Shown: piece by piece, positions 17,397-27,051 of the stretch
Position numbering within the stretch: position 1 is the stretch's first letter
Layout: each line of letters opens with the position of its first letter
Source of the DNA: Methylacidimicrobium sp. AP8
Lineage (GTDB): Bacteria > Verrucomicrobiota > Verrucomicrobiia > Methylacidiphilales > Methylacidiphilaceae
NCBI RefSeq assembly: GCF_903064525.1
Contig: NZ_LR797830.1
Span: 1,922,001-1,986,000, forward strand
DNA: 64,000 nucleotides
Direction: 5' to 3'
Notes under the pieces: generated by a model
What the model saw: the letters and a program-made list of their open reading frames with translations, nothing else
Database searches by the model: none
Told to the model about the DNA's origin: nothing
Program-made: the position numbers and the translations under genes

Positions 17397-19106
17397 CCCC
17401 CATTTCTCACCAGTACGAGCTTTCGGGCGAGAGAGGTGCCGGTTGAGTCGCTTGCGAGCAGTTCCGCCCGCGCAGAGCTCTTCGTGAGGCGGGATCGAGC
17501 AAGATTTTCATTCGATTTGCCTTAACGCGAGCACTGCAAAGCGCAAAAAGCCGGTTGTGGAGCAAGACTCCGCCTGGTCGTAGGCTTTGCCGAAGGAACA
17601 GATCTGCGGTTTTGGCAGATGCTCAGCAACGCAGCACTCGGAAGACGTGGGTAAAGAGGCTCTTCCAAGGATAGGCGCTGCTCATCGAGAGGAAGACGCG
17701 GCGGACGCTGACGCGGACCAGCGTGCCGATCTTAAAGAGCTTGATCCGGAGGGTGTCGACCTGGGCCTCGGCCCAGTCCGTTCCTCGCAGAGCCAGCCGT
17801 CGCAGCGCTTCCACCAGCGTGTAAGCGAGAGCCGAGAAGTAGAGGCGAAGTTGGTTGCTGGCCATTTGCGCGGTCGAGAGCCGGTCGGCAAAGAGGTGGA
17901 GTTGTTCCTTGATCCGATTCTCCATGTCGCCACGAGCACAGTAGAGCTTCTCGTAAAGGTTTTGGGCGGGCCACTCCTCGGTGGAGAGAGAGGTCACGAC
18001 AAAGCGCGGATTCTCCCCTCTTTCCAGGTACTCGGCTTTGGCGACCACCCGGCGCTCCCTCGACCAGCTGCTCAAGGTGCGGTAGGCAAACTCGGTAAAG
18101 AAGCGGGCCGGCTTGCCACTCGACTCGTGCAGACGACGGGCTTGCTCCATCGACCCCTGAATGGTCCGGCACAAGCGCTCGTTGCGCGCCAAGCCGAAGA
18201 GGTAGTCGACTTGATTGGCTTCGCACCAAGCCATGATCTCTTCCCGGCAGAAGCCCGAATCGGCCCGGAGCACGATCCGGACTCCGGGCCAACGGGTACG
18301 GAGTTGTTCCACGATCCGGCTCACCTCCGTAAGGGAGCCCGCCGACGCATCCTGGTTCGATGGCCGAAGCCGGACGCCAAGGAGTTGATCGCCAGCAAAG
18401 ATGTAGAGCGGCAAATAGCAGTAGGAGTCGTAGTAACCATGGAAGAAGCGCTCCGGCTGATGTCCGTAAAGGGGGATGTCGGTCGCATCCAGATCGAGCA
18501 CCACCTCCTCAGGGGGCTGGGGATGCGATTGGAGGTAGAGATCGACCAGAAGACGGTCGATCGCTTCGGCCGAGTAGTCGATCTTGTGGTAGCGCTCGCT
18601 TCGACCCACCAGCTCCAGCCGGTTGAGCGTGCTCTTGCCCGCCAGATCCTCTTCCAGATCGCTTTTCCCGCTCAGGAGAGCAACCAACGGATCGGTCCGC
18701 AACTGCTCATGGTCGTTGAGGTCTTCGTAGCCCATCGCAATCCCGAAGATGCGCTGGGCAAGCATCTCCCGTACCCGATGCACAATGCGTTTCGGATGGC
18801 GTCGATCCACGAAGCAACCCTCTAACCGTCTTAACAAACCGATCTTCCGATCCGCTTCCCGCAACAGAATTGCGCCCCCATCGCTGGAGATCCGACCCGC
18901 GGTAAATCCCGCTTCCACCCGTCGCGAAAAATGCGCTGTAAACGCAAAAGTCTCTTGGCTACACTCTGTCATGGAAGGCCGTTTCTTTTTTCTGGTTGTA
19001 GTAACGTCTTCTTAACGCACTTATACCAGGGAAAGACGGCCTTTCCTATGCCCTTTTGTCGGCTTTTTTGCCCTCCGCTATGCCCGCTATTGGTGAGATA
19101 TGGCGG
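17397..19106. mobile_element. IS1380-family insertion sequence (1710 bp)
   Basis: The left end CCCCCATTTCTCACCA and the right end (read inward on the other strand) CCGCCATATCTCACCA match at 14 of 16 positions. Both are flanked by CTAG (17393-17396 and 19107-19110), consistent with a 4-bp target duplication as known for this family. The length and the single transposase gene on the minus strand also fit. About 220 bp between the left end and the transposase stop holds no gene that I can see. The element appears intact and potentially active. Confidence 0.85.
17623..18972 (-). CDS. IS1380-family transposase
   Basis: This 449-aa DDE transposase is uninterrupted and of normal length. The likely catalytic residues sit in VLDLDATDIPLYG (first Asp region), IVLRADSGFCREE (second Asp) and CARGDMENRIKEQ (Glu), in the order and spacing of the DDE_Tnp_1/IS1380 group. 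The N-terminus FTAHFSRRVEAGFTAGRISSDGGA and the C-terminal FSALAYTLVEALRRLAL are also typical. It is the only gene of the surrounding IS and may also act in trans on the MITE copies, whose ends resemble the IS ends. Confidence 0.92.
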   Translation of the reverse strand: MTECSQETFAFTAHFSRRVEAGFTAGRISSDGGAILLREADRKIGLLRRLEGCFVDRRHPKRIVHRVREMLAQRIFGIAMGYEDLNDHEQLRTDPLVALLSGKSDLEEDLAGKSTLNRLELVGRSERYHKIDYSAEAIDRLLVDLYLQSHPQPPEEVVLDLDATDIPLYGHQPERFFHGYYDSYCYLPLYIFAGDQLLGVRLRPSNQDASAGSLTEVSRIVEQLRTRWPGVRIVLRADSGFCREEIMAWCEANQVDYLFGLARNERLCRTIQGSMEQARRLHESSGKPARFFTEFAYRTLSSWSRERRVVAKAEYLERGENPRFVVTSLSTEEWPAQNLYEKLYCARGDMENRIKEQLHLFADRLSTAQMASNQLRLYFSALAYTLVEALRRLALRGTDWAEAQVDTLRIKLFKIGTLVRVSVRRVFLSMSSAYPWKSLFTHVFRVLRC

Positions 19107-19110
19107 CTAG

Positions 19111-20681
19111 CAGCCTGTCGGACTTTCCTTTTCCTTCTGGAATATGGTAAAAGAGGGCATGGCTGAGCGATTTGTGACGGTGGATCGGCTGACGCCGATG
19201 CTTTTGCCCGAGGACCTGCGAGATTGGGTGGAGGAGGACGACTTGGTGCATTTTGTCATCGAGGCGGTGGAGAGGATGGATCTGCGGGGATTTCGGGTGA
19301 ACGTACGCGGGACTGGGGACGCACAGTATCCGCCGTCGATGATGCTCTCGCTTTTGATTTATTGCTACGCCAACGGAATCTTTTCGAGTCGGAGGATTGA
19401 GGCAGCGACGCGGCGGGACGTGGCGGTGCGTTATCTTTGTGCGAACACCCATCCGGATCACGACACGATCTGCCGGTTTCGGCGGGAGAACTTTGCTGCG
19501 GTGGCGGACTGCTTTTTGAAGGTCTTGGAGTTGGCCCGGGAGATGAAGCTTTTGAAGGTCGGGGTGGTGAGTGTCGACGGGACCAAGATTCGGGCCAAGG
19601 CGAGCAAGCATCGGAATGTGACCTACGAGCGGGCCGGAGAACTGGTGGAGCTTTTGCGGGCGGATGTGGCAGATCTCTTGAAGAGGGCGGAGGAAGCGGA
19701 CCGGAGAGAGGAAGCGGATCCGGGCAAGCTACCTGAGGAGATTGGTCGGCGGGAGCGGCTCCAGGCAAAGCTAGAGGAAGCGCAACGCCGGCTGGAGGAA
19801 CGGGCCAAGGAGCGAGCGGAGCGGGAGCGTGCGGATTACGAGCGGAAGGGAAAAGAACGGGAAGCTCGCAAGGGGAGTGCCAAAGGGCGGCATATCCACC
19901 CTCCGGAGGAGAAGCCTGGGGCGGAGGAGCAAAGCAACCTGACCGATCCCGAGAGCCGGCTGATGCGCAAGAGCCGCAACGAAGCCTTTGAATAGAGCTA
20001 CAATGCGCAGGCGGCCGTGGATGCGGAAGGGAGTGCCTTGGTGCTTTCGGCTCGGGTGAGCGTCTGCGCCAACGATGCCGGCGAGTTGGAAGCCGACGTG
20101 CGGGCCATTCCTACGGAAGCCGGTCGGGTCCGTGCGGTGCTGGTAGACACGGGGTATGCCAATGGCGAACAGGTCGAGGCTCTGCAGGCGGAGGGAATCG
20201 AAGTCTACTGTCCGATGAGGGCTGAAGCTCTGGAATGCCGCCGGCGATACGAGTTCCGGCCCACCGATCGTCGACGGGAGAAGCCCGTGGAATATACCGC
20301 CCCGTGGAGACGCAAGATGGTTGAGAAGCTCGCCAGTCCGGAAGGCCGCCGCCTCTATGCTCGACGCAAGCAGACGGTCGAACCGGTCTTCGGCATCATC
20401 AAATCGGTAATGGGCTTCCGGGCGTTTCGGCTCCGCGGGCAAGCCAAAGTCCAGGGCGAATGGTCCTTGGTCTGCTTGGCGTACAACTTCAAGCGACTTT
20501 GGAAGCTTGGGGGAGCCCGCAAGCCCGGTTCCCTTCCGATTGGATCCCTATGGTCGCTCTCCGCCGGAAAAACGGTCGTCGCATTGTCTTGGTTTTTAGG
20601 ATTCCCGAGACAATCGCTCCCCATGCCGCATCGGACCGTCGCCGCATCGTGGCAAACTCTCGTACTAAGGCCGACAGGCTG
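19111..20681. mobile_element. IS1182-like insertion sequence (1571 bp)
   Basis: The ends are exact 11-bp inverted repeats, CAGCCTGTCGG and CCGACAGGCTG. CTAG flanks both sides (19107-19110, shared with the previous IS, and 20682-20685). Because CTAG is its own complement, it could be a 4-bp target duplication or part of 15-bp inverted repeats. The transposase gene has a premature stop (next entry), so this copy is probably inactive. A deleted relative lies at 42576-43638. Confidence 0.85.
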
Positions 20682-20685
20682 CTAG
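19159..20685 (+). pseudogene. IS1182-like transposase interrupted by an amber stop
   Basis: The reading frame is about 509 codons from ATG 19159 (AAGAGGG upstream) to the TAG at 20683-20685, which lies in the flanking CTAG. It is intact except for TAG at 19993-19995, where the deleted copy at 43 kb has CAG (Gln, in NEALEQSYHAQ). The N-terminal part carries YCYANGIFSSRRIEAATRRD and HPDHDTICRFRRENF, typical of IS1182-type transposases. The C-terminal part carries the conserved RRKQTVEPVFGIIKSVMGFR with the last catalytic Glu. A long Lys/Arg/Glu-rich helix occupies the middle. The stop splits the DDE domain, so a functional enzyme is unlikely without suppression. Confidence 0.85.
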
Positions 20686-21854
20686 CCCTCCGCTTCCCCG
20701 GAAGGGAAGCGGAGGGTGATCCGGACGATTTCCGAGCAATGGCCCACGCGCACCGGAGGACCCCAGGTGCCCGCGCCGCGGGTGACGACGATATGGGTCT
20801 TTCCCCGGCGCTCGTAGCCGTAGGCCAGGGGAAAAAGCCGGGAGACGATGTGGTTGATCGGCCAGAACTGGCCTTCATGGGTATGGCCGCAAACGAGCAG
20901 GCTCGCCCCGCAATCGATCGCCTCCCCGAGCGCGGAAGGCCGGTGGTCAAGGAGAAGGAGGGGCAAGCGCGGGTCGGACTTCTCCAGGATCCGCCGGAGC
21001 GGGAGGCGGGGCCGGCCGTCGCCCAGCACCGCTTTGACGCGGTCCTCCCTGCCGGCGATCCGCAGGAAACCGCCCACCTCGACGCACCGGTCCCGCAGCA
21101 CGGAGATCCCGTTTTTTTCCAGAAAAGCGGCGGCTCCGTCCGCCCCGCAATAATACTCGTGGTTTCCCAAGCAGGCGAAGACACCCAGCGGGGCGCGCAA
21201 CGCGCGGAAGAGAGCCCCCACTCCCATCCTCTCGAGGGCCTCCGCGGGGGCATCGACCAGGTCCCCCGGCAGAAGGACCAGATCGGGCTCCGTCGCCCGG
21301 ATCGCCCGGGAGACCCGCGCCAGAGTCCCGGCCCACAAGGGACCCGCGATGTGGAGATCCGAAGCGACCGCGATCGTTATCCGGGGAGGGCCGGGAAAGG
21401 GGGCAGGCGGCGACTCGCAGAGAAGATCGAGCCTCCGGATCTCCAACCGTCGGGCGTTGGCAATTCCCTTGAGCAGCACAAGGCAGACTAAGCCCACCAG
21501 GACAAGAGCCCACGCCCCGCGGGGAAGCAGGCTTTCCTCCCACCGGGCGAAGGCGGGCAGCAGCCGCAGCAGATCCCACAGGCTGACTCCCAGGAAGAGG
21601 TAAAGAACCGAGGGAATCCAGAGCGAGGAGAAGAGCACCGCCCAATCGGCGGCTACTGAAGGCCTCCGCTCCTGCCAACGCCGGGCGGCCGGATAGCCGA
21701 AGACAGAGACTAGGGCGAGCGCAAGGTAGGCGACGCGCAGGACGGGGTACGGAGGGATGATCGGCCACCCGCGCAGGAAGACGTAGAGGCCAAGGGACAG
21801 ATATCCGCTGACCAGGAGAGTCGAGAGGGAAATCCCCGGGATCCTCCTCGCCAC
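20682..21854 (-). CDS. Membrane-anchored metallophosphoesterase (YkuE-type)
   Basis: The 390-aa product has an N-terminal membrane part of about four helices (residues 1-125) followed by a calcineurin-like phosphoesterase domain. Metal-binding motifs appear in order: ASDLHIAG, LLPGDLVDAP, CLGNHEYYCG and VCGHTHEGQF. In this family the domain hydrolyses phosphoesters, in some members UDP-sugar or lipid-linked substrates; the substrate here is unknown. Its TAG stop lies within the CTAG sequence bounding the neighbouring IS, so the insertion has not changed the protein's end. It is the last gene of the long minus-strand run and starts 9 bp after carB. Confidence 0.85.
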   Translation of the reverse strand: MARRIPGISLSTLLVSGYLSLGLYVFLRGWPIIPPYPVLRVAYLALALVSVFGYPAARRWQERRPSVAADWAVLFSSLWIPSVLYLFLGVSLWDLLRLLPAFARWEESLLPRGAWALVLVGLVCLVLLKGIANARRLEIRRLDLLCESPPAPFPGPPRITIAVASDLHIAGPLWAGTLARVSRAIRATEPDLVLLPGDLVDAPAEALERMGVGALFRALRAPLGVFACLGNHEYYCGADGAAAFLEKNGISVLRDRCVEVGGFLRIAGREDRVKAVLGDGRPRLPLRRILEKSDPRLPLLLLDHRPSALGEAIDCGASLLVCGHTHEGQFWPINHIVSRLFPLAYGYERRGKTHIVVTRGAGTWGPPVRVGHCSEIVRITLRFPSGEAEG

Positions 21855-21863
21855 GACATGCTC

Positions 21864-24800
21864 CTAGCGGCGCGAAGCCAGCGTCGCGTGATACTCCTGC
21901 AGCGCCTTGACGCGGAATTCCTTGTGCTGGAGCGACCGGATCGCCTCCACCGTAGCCCACGCGGCCGCCATCGTGGTCATCACCGGGACTCCCGCGTAGA
22001 GCGCCCGAGTCCGGATCTGGATCTCGTCCTGCCGCGCTGTTCGCCCGCCCGGACAGTTGATCACCAGAGCAATCTCCCCGTTCTTCAGCATGTCGAGGAC
22101 GTTCGGGCGCCCTTCGGAAAGCTTATGGAGCCGCCGACAGGGGACGCCCGCCTGCTCAAGCGCGCGACCGGTCCCCACCGTGGTATAGAGGGTGAAGCCG
22201 AGCTCGTGCAGGGCGCGAGCGATCCGGGCCGCCTCCTCCTTATCCTGATCCCGGACGCTCACGAAGACGTTGCCGCCGAGCGGGAGGCGCGGCGAGGCCG
22301 CCGACTGCGTCTTAGCGTAGGCGAGCCCCAGGTCCTCATCAATCCCCATGACCTCCCCAGTCGACTTCATCTCGGGGCCTAGGAGGATATCGACGCCGGG
22401 GAAACGAAGAAAGGGAAAGACGGCTTCCTTGACGCAATAGTAGCCCGGGATCACCTCCCGCGTGAAGCCGAGCTCGGCGAGCGTCCGCCCGGCCATCACT
22501 TTGGCCGCCAGCTTGGCCAGCGGCACTCCGATGGCCTTGCTGACAAAGGGTATCGTCCGGGATGCCCGGGGGTTGACCTCGAGGACGAAGAGGTCGTCTC
22601 CCTTGACGGCGAATTGCACGTTCATTAGCCCGCGCACCTCAAGCTCGAGCGCAAGGGAGCGCGCCGCCTGCCGGATCTCTTCTTGGATGGCGGCCGGAAG
22701 CGTAGGGGCGGGGATCACGCAGGCGCTGTCGCCCGAATGGACTCCTGCCTGCTCGATATGCTCCATGATCGCTCCGACGACAACGGTCCGGCCGTCGCAC
22801 AGGCAATCGACATCCACCTCGGTCGCCTCTTCCAGGAAGCGATCGATGAGGACCGGCCTCTCCGGGCTGACGAGCAGCGCTTCCCGGATATAGCGCCGCA
22901 GGTCTTCCTCGGTGTAGACGATCTGCATCGCTCTGCCGCCGAGCACGAAGGAGGGACGGACGAGGACCGGATATCCCACCTGCGCGGCTCCGGCCACCGC
23001 CTCCGCCTCGCTCCGGCCGATCACATGGAGAGGCTGGCGCAGACCGAGCTTGGAGACGAGCGCGGTGAAGAGTTCCCGATCTTCCGCCCGCTCGATCGAG
23101 CGCACCGCGGTCCCCAAGATCCGCACCCCCGAGCGCTCCAGGCCCGCGGCAAGATTGAGCGGCGTCTGCCCGCCGAACTGGACGATGGCTCCAGAGGCCT
23201 GTGTCGCCTCGTAGATATTGAGGACATCCTCGAGGGTGAGCGGCTCGAAAAAGAGCAGATCGCTGCAGTCATAGTCGGTGGAGACGGTTTCGGGGTTGGA
23301 GTTCACCATGACGGCTTCCATCCCGAGTTCCCGGAGGGCTTGCGCCGCGTGGACGCAGCAGTAGTCGAACTCGATCCCTTGCCCGATCCGATTCGGTCCG
23401 CCGCCGAGGACAAGAATCCGCTCCTTTCTTCCGGGCGGGGGCAGCTCCCGGCATCCGCTCTCATAGCTGGAGTAGTAGTAGGGGGTAAAAGCAGTGAATT
23501 CGCCGGCGCACGTGTCGACAAGCCGGTAGGAAGGCCGAATGCCGTGCCGGGCTCGTAGAGAGCGCACCTCTTCTTCCGACATCCCCCAGAGGTGGCCGAT
23601 TTGCCGGTCGGAGAAGCCCTTGCGCTTGGCTCGGGCGAGCTCCTCCGCATCCTTCGCTCCGCGGGAAAGGCGCTCTTCTTCCTGGACCAGGTCCCGAATC
23701 TGCTCCAGGAACCAGTGGTCGATGCCGGTCAGCTCGGCGATTTCCTCGACGCCCATTCCCGCCCGGAAGGCGTGGCGGATGTAGAAGATCCTTTCCGCGC
23801 GCGGGGTCACTAGGTAGTGACGGATCTCCTCCATCGAGGGGACGGGATCGGACCGCGCCCCGCCCGCTCCCAGACCCCAGGCCCCCACCTCCAGGGAGCG
23901 GAGACCCTTTTGGAGAGACTCCTGGAAGGTGCGTCCCATCGCCATCGCTTCTCCGACGCTCTTCATGGATGAGGTGAGCGTTGGATCGGAGGTCGGGAAC
24001 TTTTCGAAGGTGAAGCGCGGCAGCTTCGTCACGACATAGTCGATCGCCGGCTCGAAGCTGGCGGGTGTCTCCCGAGTGATGTCGTTGCGCAGCTCGTCAA
24101 GCGTGTAGCCGACCGCCAATTTCGCTGCAATCTTGGCGATTGGATAGCCGGTTGCCTTCGACGCGAGGGCCGAGGAGCGGGAAACCCGGGGGTTCATTTC
24201 GATGACGAGCTGCCGCCCGCTCTTCGGATCGACCGCGAATTGGATGTTGGAGCCTCCGGTTTCCACGCCGATCTCCCGGATCACAGCGAAGGCCGCATCG
24301 CGCATCCTCTGGAACTCCCGATCGGAAAGGGTCTGGATGGGCGCGACGGTAATGCTGTCCCCGGTATGCACCCCCATCGGGTCGACGTTCTCGATCGAGC
24401 AGATGACAACGCAATTGTCCATCGAGTCGCGCACGACCTCGATCTCGTATTCCTTCCAGCCGAGCAGGCACTCCTCGATCAAGACCTCACCGATCGGCGA
24501 GGTGGCCAAGCCGCCCGCCACGATTCCCTCGAACTCTTCCCGGTTATAGGCGATTCCCCTCCCATCCCTCCCAGCGTGAAGGCCGGTCGGATGATCAAGG
24601 GGAACCTCCCGATCGCCTCCGCGATATTGCGCGCTTCCTCGAAGTTCCGCGCGGTCCCCGAATCGGGCACGGCCAGGCCGATCCGCATCATCGCTTCCTT
24701 GAACAATTGCCGGTCTTCGGCTTTCTTGATGGCCTCCGCCTGGGCCCCGATCATCCGCACACCATACCGCTCCAAGAGCCCGCGGTCGGCGGCTGCGATC

Positions 24801-25096
24801 GCCACGTTGAGCGCGGTCTGCCCGCCCAGAGTGGGGAGAATCGCATCCGGCCTCTCCCTTTCCAGGATTTTCTCGAGCACCTCGACCGAGATCGGTTCCA
24901 GATAGGTACGATCGGCAAACTCCGGATCGGTCATGATGGTCGCCGGATTGCTATTGAGAAGGATGACTCGATAGCCCTCCTCTTTGAGCGCCTTGCACGC
25001 CTGCACTCCGGAATAATCGAACTCACAAGCCTGCCCGATCACGATTGGCCCGCTGCCGATCAGCAAAATCGAATGGAGATCATCCCGCTTGGGCAT
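21864..25096 (-). pseudogene. carB: Carbamoyl-phosphate synthase large subunit, single-base frameshift
   Basis: CarB makes carbamoyl phosphate for arginine and pyrimidine synthesis. The N-terminal 205 codons from ATG 25096 ([34 protein letters not shown]) run in frame to [11 protein letters not shown]. The remaining 885 codons continue in another frame from [16 protein letters not shown] onward, with both ATP-grasp halves (second start [20 protein letters not shown]) and the C-terminal regulatory domain. The shift lies in the C-run at 24556-24559 on the plus strand. One extra G in the gene restores [12 protein letters not shown] and gives 1077 aa, the normal length. CarB is usually essential, so a sequencing or assembly miscall is likely. 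carA is not in the window. Confidence 0.9.
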
Positions 25097-25186
25097 AGGC
25101 TGCAGACATTTCCGCTTCCCGCCGCGCGCATGGCCGCGGAGAGGACCGCTCCGCAGCCGGGCGGCCCGCCGCGGCGGAGGCTGCGG

Positions 25187-26293
25187 TCATGACAATAGCT
25201 CGTACCAATTGTTCCGGCGCTTGGGCACGAATCCGGCGTCGCGGATGCAGTCCTCGATGTCTGCCGCCGTCATGCGGAAGGTCGTGCCCGCCGCCGAGAC
25301 GACATTCTCTTCCATCATGACGCTTCCGAAGTCATTGGCGCCGAAACGGAGAGCGACCTGCCCGATCTCCGGGCCCTGGGTCACCCAGGAGGATTGGATG
25401 TTGTCGATGTTGTCCAAAAAGATCCGCGAGAGGGCTTGCATCCGCAGGTACTCGGAGGGCCCGAGCTTCGGGACCCGCAACGCCGTATGATCGGGCTGGA
25501 AAGTCCAGCAGATGAAGGCCGTAAAACCTCCGGTCTCGTCCTGGAGCTCGCGCAGACGGCGGAGGTGCTCGATCCGATCCTCGAGGGTCTCGACATGCCC
25601 GAACATCATGGTCGCAGTCGACCGCAATCCGAGCCGGTGAGCGGTCCGCATCACCTCGAGCCACTGACCCGCAGTGCATTTGAGAGGAGCGATGCGCCGG
25701 CGCACCTCGTCGACAAGGATTTCGGCGCCTCCGCCGGGTATCGAGCCCAAGCCCGCGTCGCGGAAGCGGCGGAGCACCTCCTCGAGCGGCATGGCGAAAG
25801 TCCGGGAGAAGTGGACGAATTCCGGCGGGGAGAATCCGTGGACATTGATCCTCGGATGCTTTTCTTTCAAGTAGTGGAGAAGCTCCAAATAGTAGTCGAT
25901 CCCCAGGTCCGGATGGTGGCCGCCCTGGAGCAGGATCTGCGTCCCGCCGATCGCCTCCAGCTCGGCAACCTTCTGGCCGATCTGCTCCGGACGGAGCACG
26001 TATTGGTCCGGGTCTCTCTGCCTCCGGTAGAAGGCGCAGAAGCGGCAACCAACGTTGCAGACATTGGTATAGTTAATGTTGCGATCGACGATGTAGGTAA
26101 CGATCCGCTCGCCGTCCCCTCCGTAGGCCTCCTTCTTCTTCCAGCGGCGCCGGGCGTCTGCCAGAATCCCCAGCTCGGGCAAAGGAAGGGAATAGAGATC
26201 CCGAGCCTCTTCCGGAGAGATCCTCTCGCCGCTTAAAATCTTCGCCTCCGCTCGTTTTGCCAGGCCGTTACGGCTGCCTACCGTCACACCCAT
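25187..26293 (-). CDS. mqnC: Cyclic dehypoxanthinyl futalosine synthase MqnC (radical SAM)
   Basis: MqnC cyclises dehypoxanthine futalosine in the menaquinone futalosine pathway. The 368-aa protein has the radical SAM triad C79-x3-C83-x2-C86 (TNVCNVGCRFCAFYR), the MqnC signature ILLQGGHHPDLGIDYY, SIPGGGAEIL, and a long C-terminal region FICWTFQPDHT typical of this enzyme. It overlaps mqnA by 10 bp, so mqnA-mqnC form a coupled pair that is separate from the ubiX-mqnP-mqnE unit at 9-12 kb. Confidence 0.93.
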   Translation of the reverse strand: MGVTVGSRNGLAKRAEAKILSGERISPEEARDLYSLPLPELGILADARRRWKKKEAYGGDGERIVTYIVDRNINYTNVCNVGCRFCAFYRRQRDPDQYVLRPEQIGQKVAELEAIGGTQILLQGGHHPDLGIDYYLELLHYLKEKHPRINVHGFSPPEFVHFSRTFAMPLEEVLRRFRDAGLGSIPGGGAEILVDEVRRRIAPLKCTAGQWLEVMRTAHRLGLRSTATMMFGHVETLEDRIEHLRRLRELQDETGGFTAFICWTFQPDHTALRVPKLGPSEYLRMQALSRIFLDNIDNIQSSWVTQGPEIGQVALRFGANDFGSVMMEENVVSAAGTTFRMTAADIEDCIRDAGFVPKRRNNWYELLS

Positions 26294-27015
26294 AACAGAT
26301 CCCTCTCGTCGGTCGCACGCTCTCCCAGGATCCGCAGCTCCCGGACAAAGCGGCGGATCCCCTCTTTTTCCCGCGCCTCTACGTCATACCGGATGTACCG
26401 CGTCAAATACTCGAGCTCGCTCTCATCCTTCGCGATCGAACTCCGCGCCGCAAGGCCCCGCCGCTTCGCCTCGCGCAGGAGCGCGGCGAGCTCCGCAGCC
26501 CTCGCCGCTCCGCGCGGGATCGCCCAGGCCGCGAAGACGAACGGAAGCCCGGTCTTCTCGCGCCAGCCCTGCCCCAAATCGAGGAGTTGGGCCCCAGGAT
26601 CGGCCCTCCGGAACGCCAGCGCCCGATCTCCGATCATCAGGCGGGCATCGGCCCGCTCCGTAAAAGGGACGTACTCGGGACGAAAGCCAAGAAAATTTTC
26701 CAAAAGCACGCGCAGGAGAAGGAAAGACGACCGCGTATCGGGATCAAGGGCGATCGAGCGCACCTCAGAAAGAGGAAGATCATGAACGAGGATGACGCTC
26801 TTGACAGGACCGTCGGCCACGATCCCCACGCCGTCGACCAGGGCAAATTCTTCCGTAAGGCAGGCGCCCAGCGGGGCTAGGCCGGCGTCAAGCAGGCCCT
26901 TCCGAAGCCGGTCGGGCAATTCGGCGGGCGCGCAGAACAATACAGACTCCTCCAGGCCGTAAAGGAGCGGCTTGGCGTTGAGGTAGGGAGCGCAGCCGAT
27001 TCGGAAGGGACTCAT
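26284..27015 (-). CDS. mqnA: Chorismate dehydratase MqnA
   Basis: MqnA dehydrates chorismate to 3-[(1-carboxyvinyl)oxy]benzoate, the entry step of the futalosine pathway. The 243-aa product starts MSPFRIGCAPYLNAKPLLYG, the family N-terminus, and has the periplasmic-binding-protein-like fold segments LAPLGACLTEEFALVDGVGI and LMIGDRALAFRR. I use ATG 27015; a GTG 18 bp upstream is also possible. It is followed by mqnC with a 10-bp overlap and preceded by recJ. Confidence 0.9.
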   Translation of the reverse strand: MSPFRIGCAPYLNAKPLLYGLEESVLFCAPAELPDRLRKGLLDAGLAPLGACLTEEFALVDGVGIVADGPVKSVILVHDLPLSEVRSIALDPDTRSSFLLLRVLLENFLGFRPEYVPFTERADARLMIGDRALAFRRADPGAQLLDLGQGWREKTGLPFVFAAWAIPRGAARAAELAALLREAKRRGLAARSSIAKDESELEYLTRYIRYDVEAREKEGIRRFVRELRILGERATDERDLLWV

Positions 27016-27051
27016 GTGCGGCTTAGTTCCCACCTTCTATATGATCCGCCC

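Noticed and set aside
17587-18825. A 412-codon plus-strand open frame
   Set aside because: It lies antisense within the IS1380 transposase, which has clear family motifs on the other strand.
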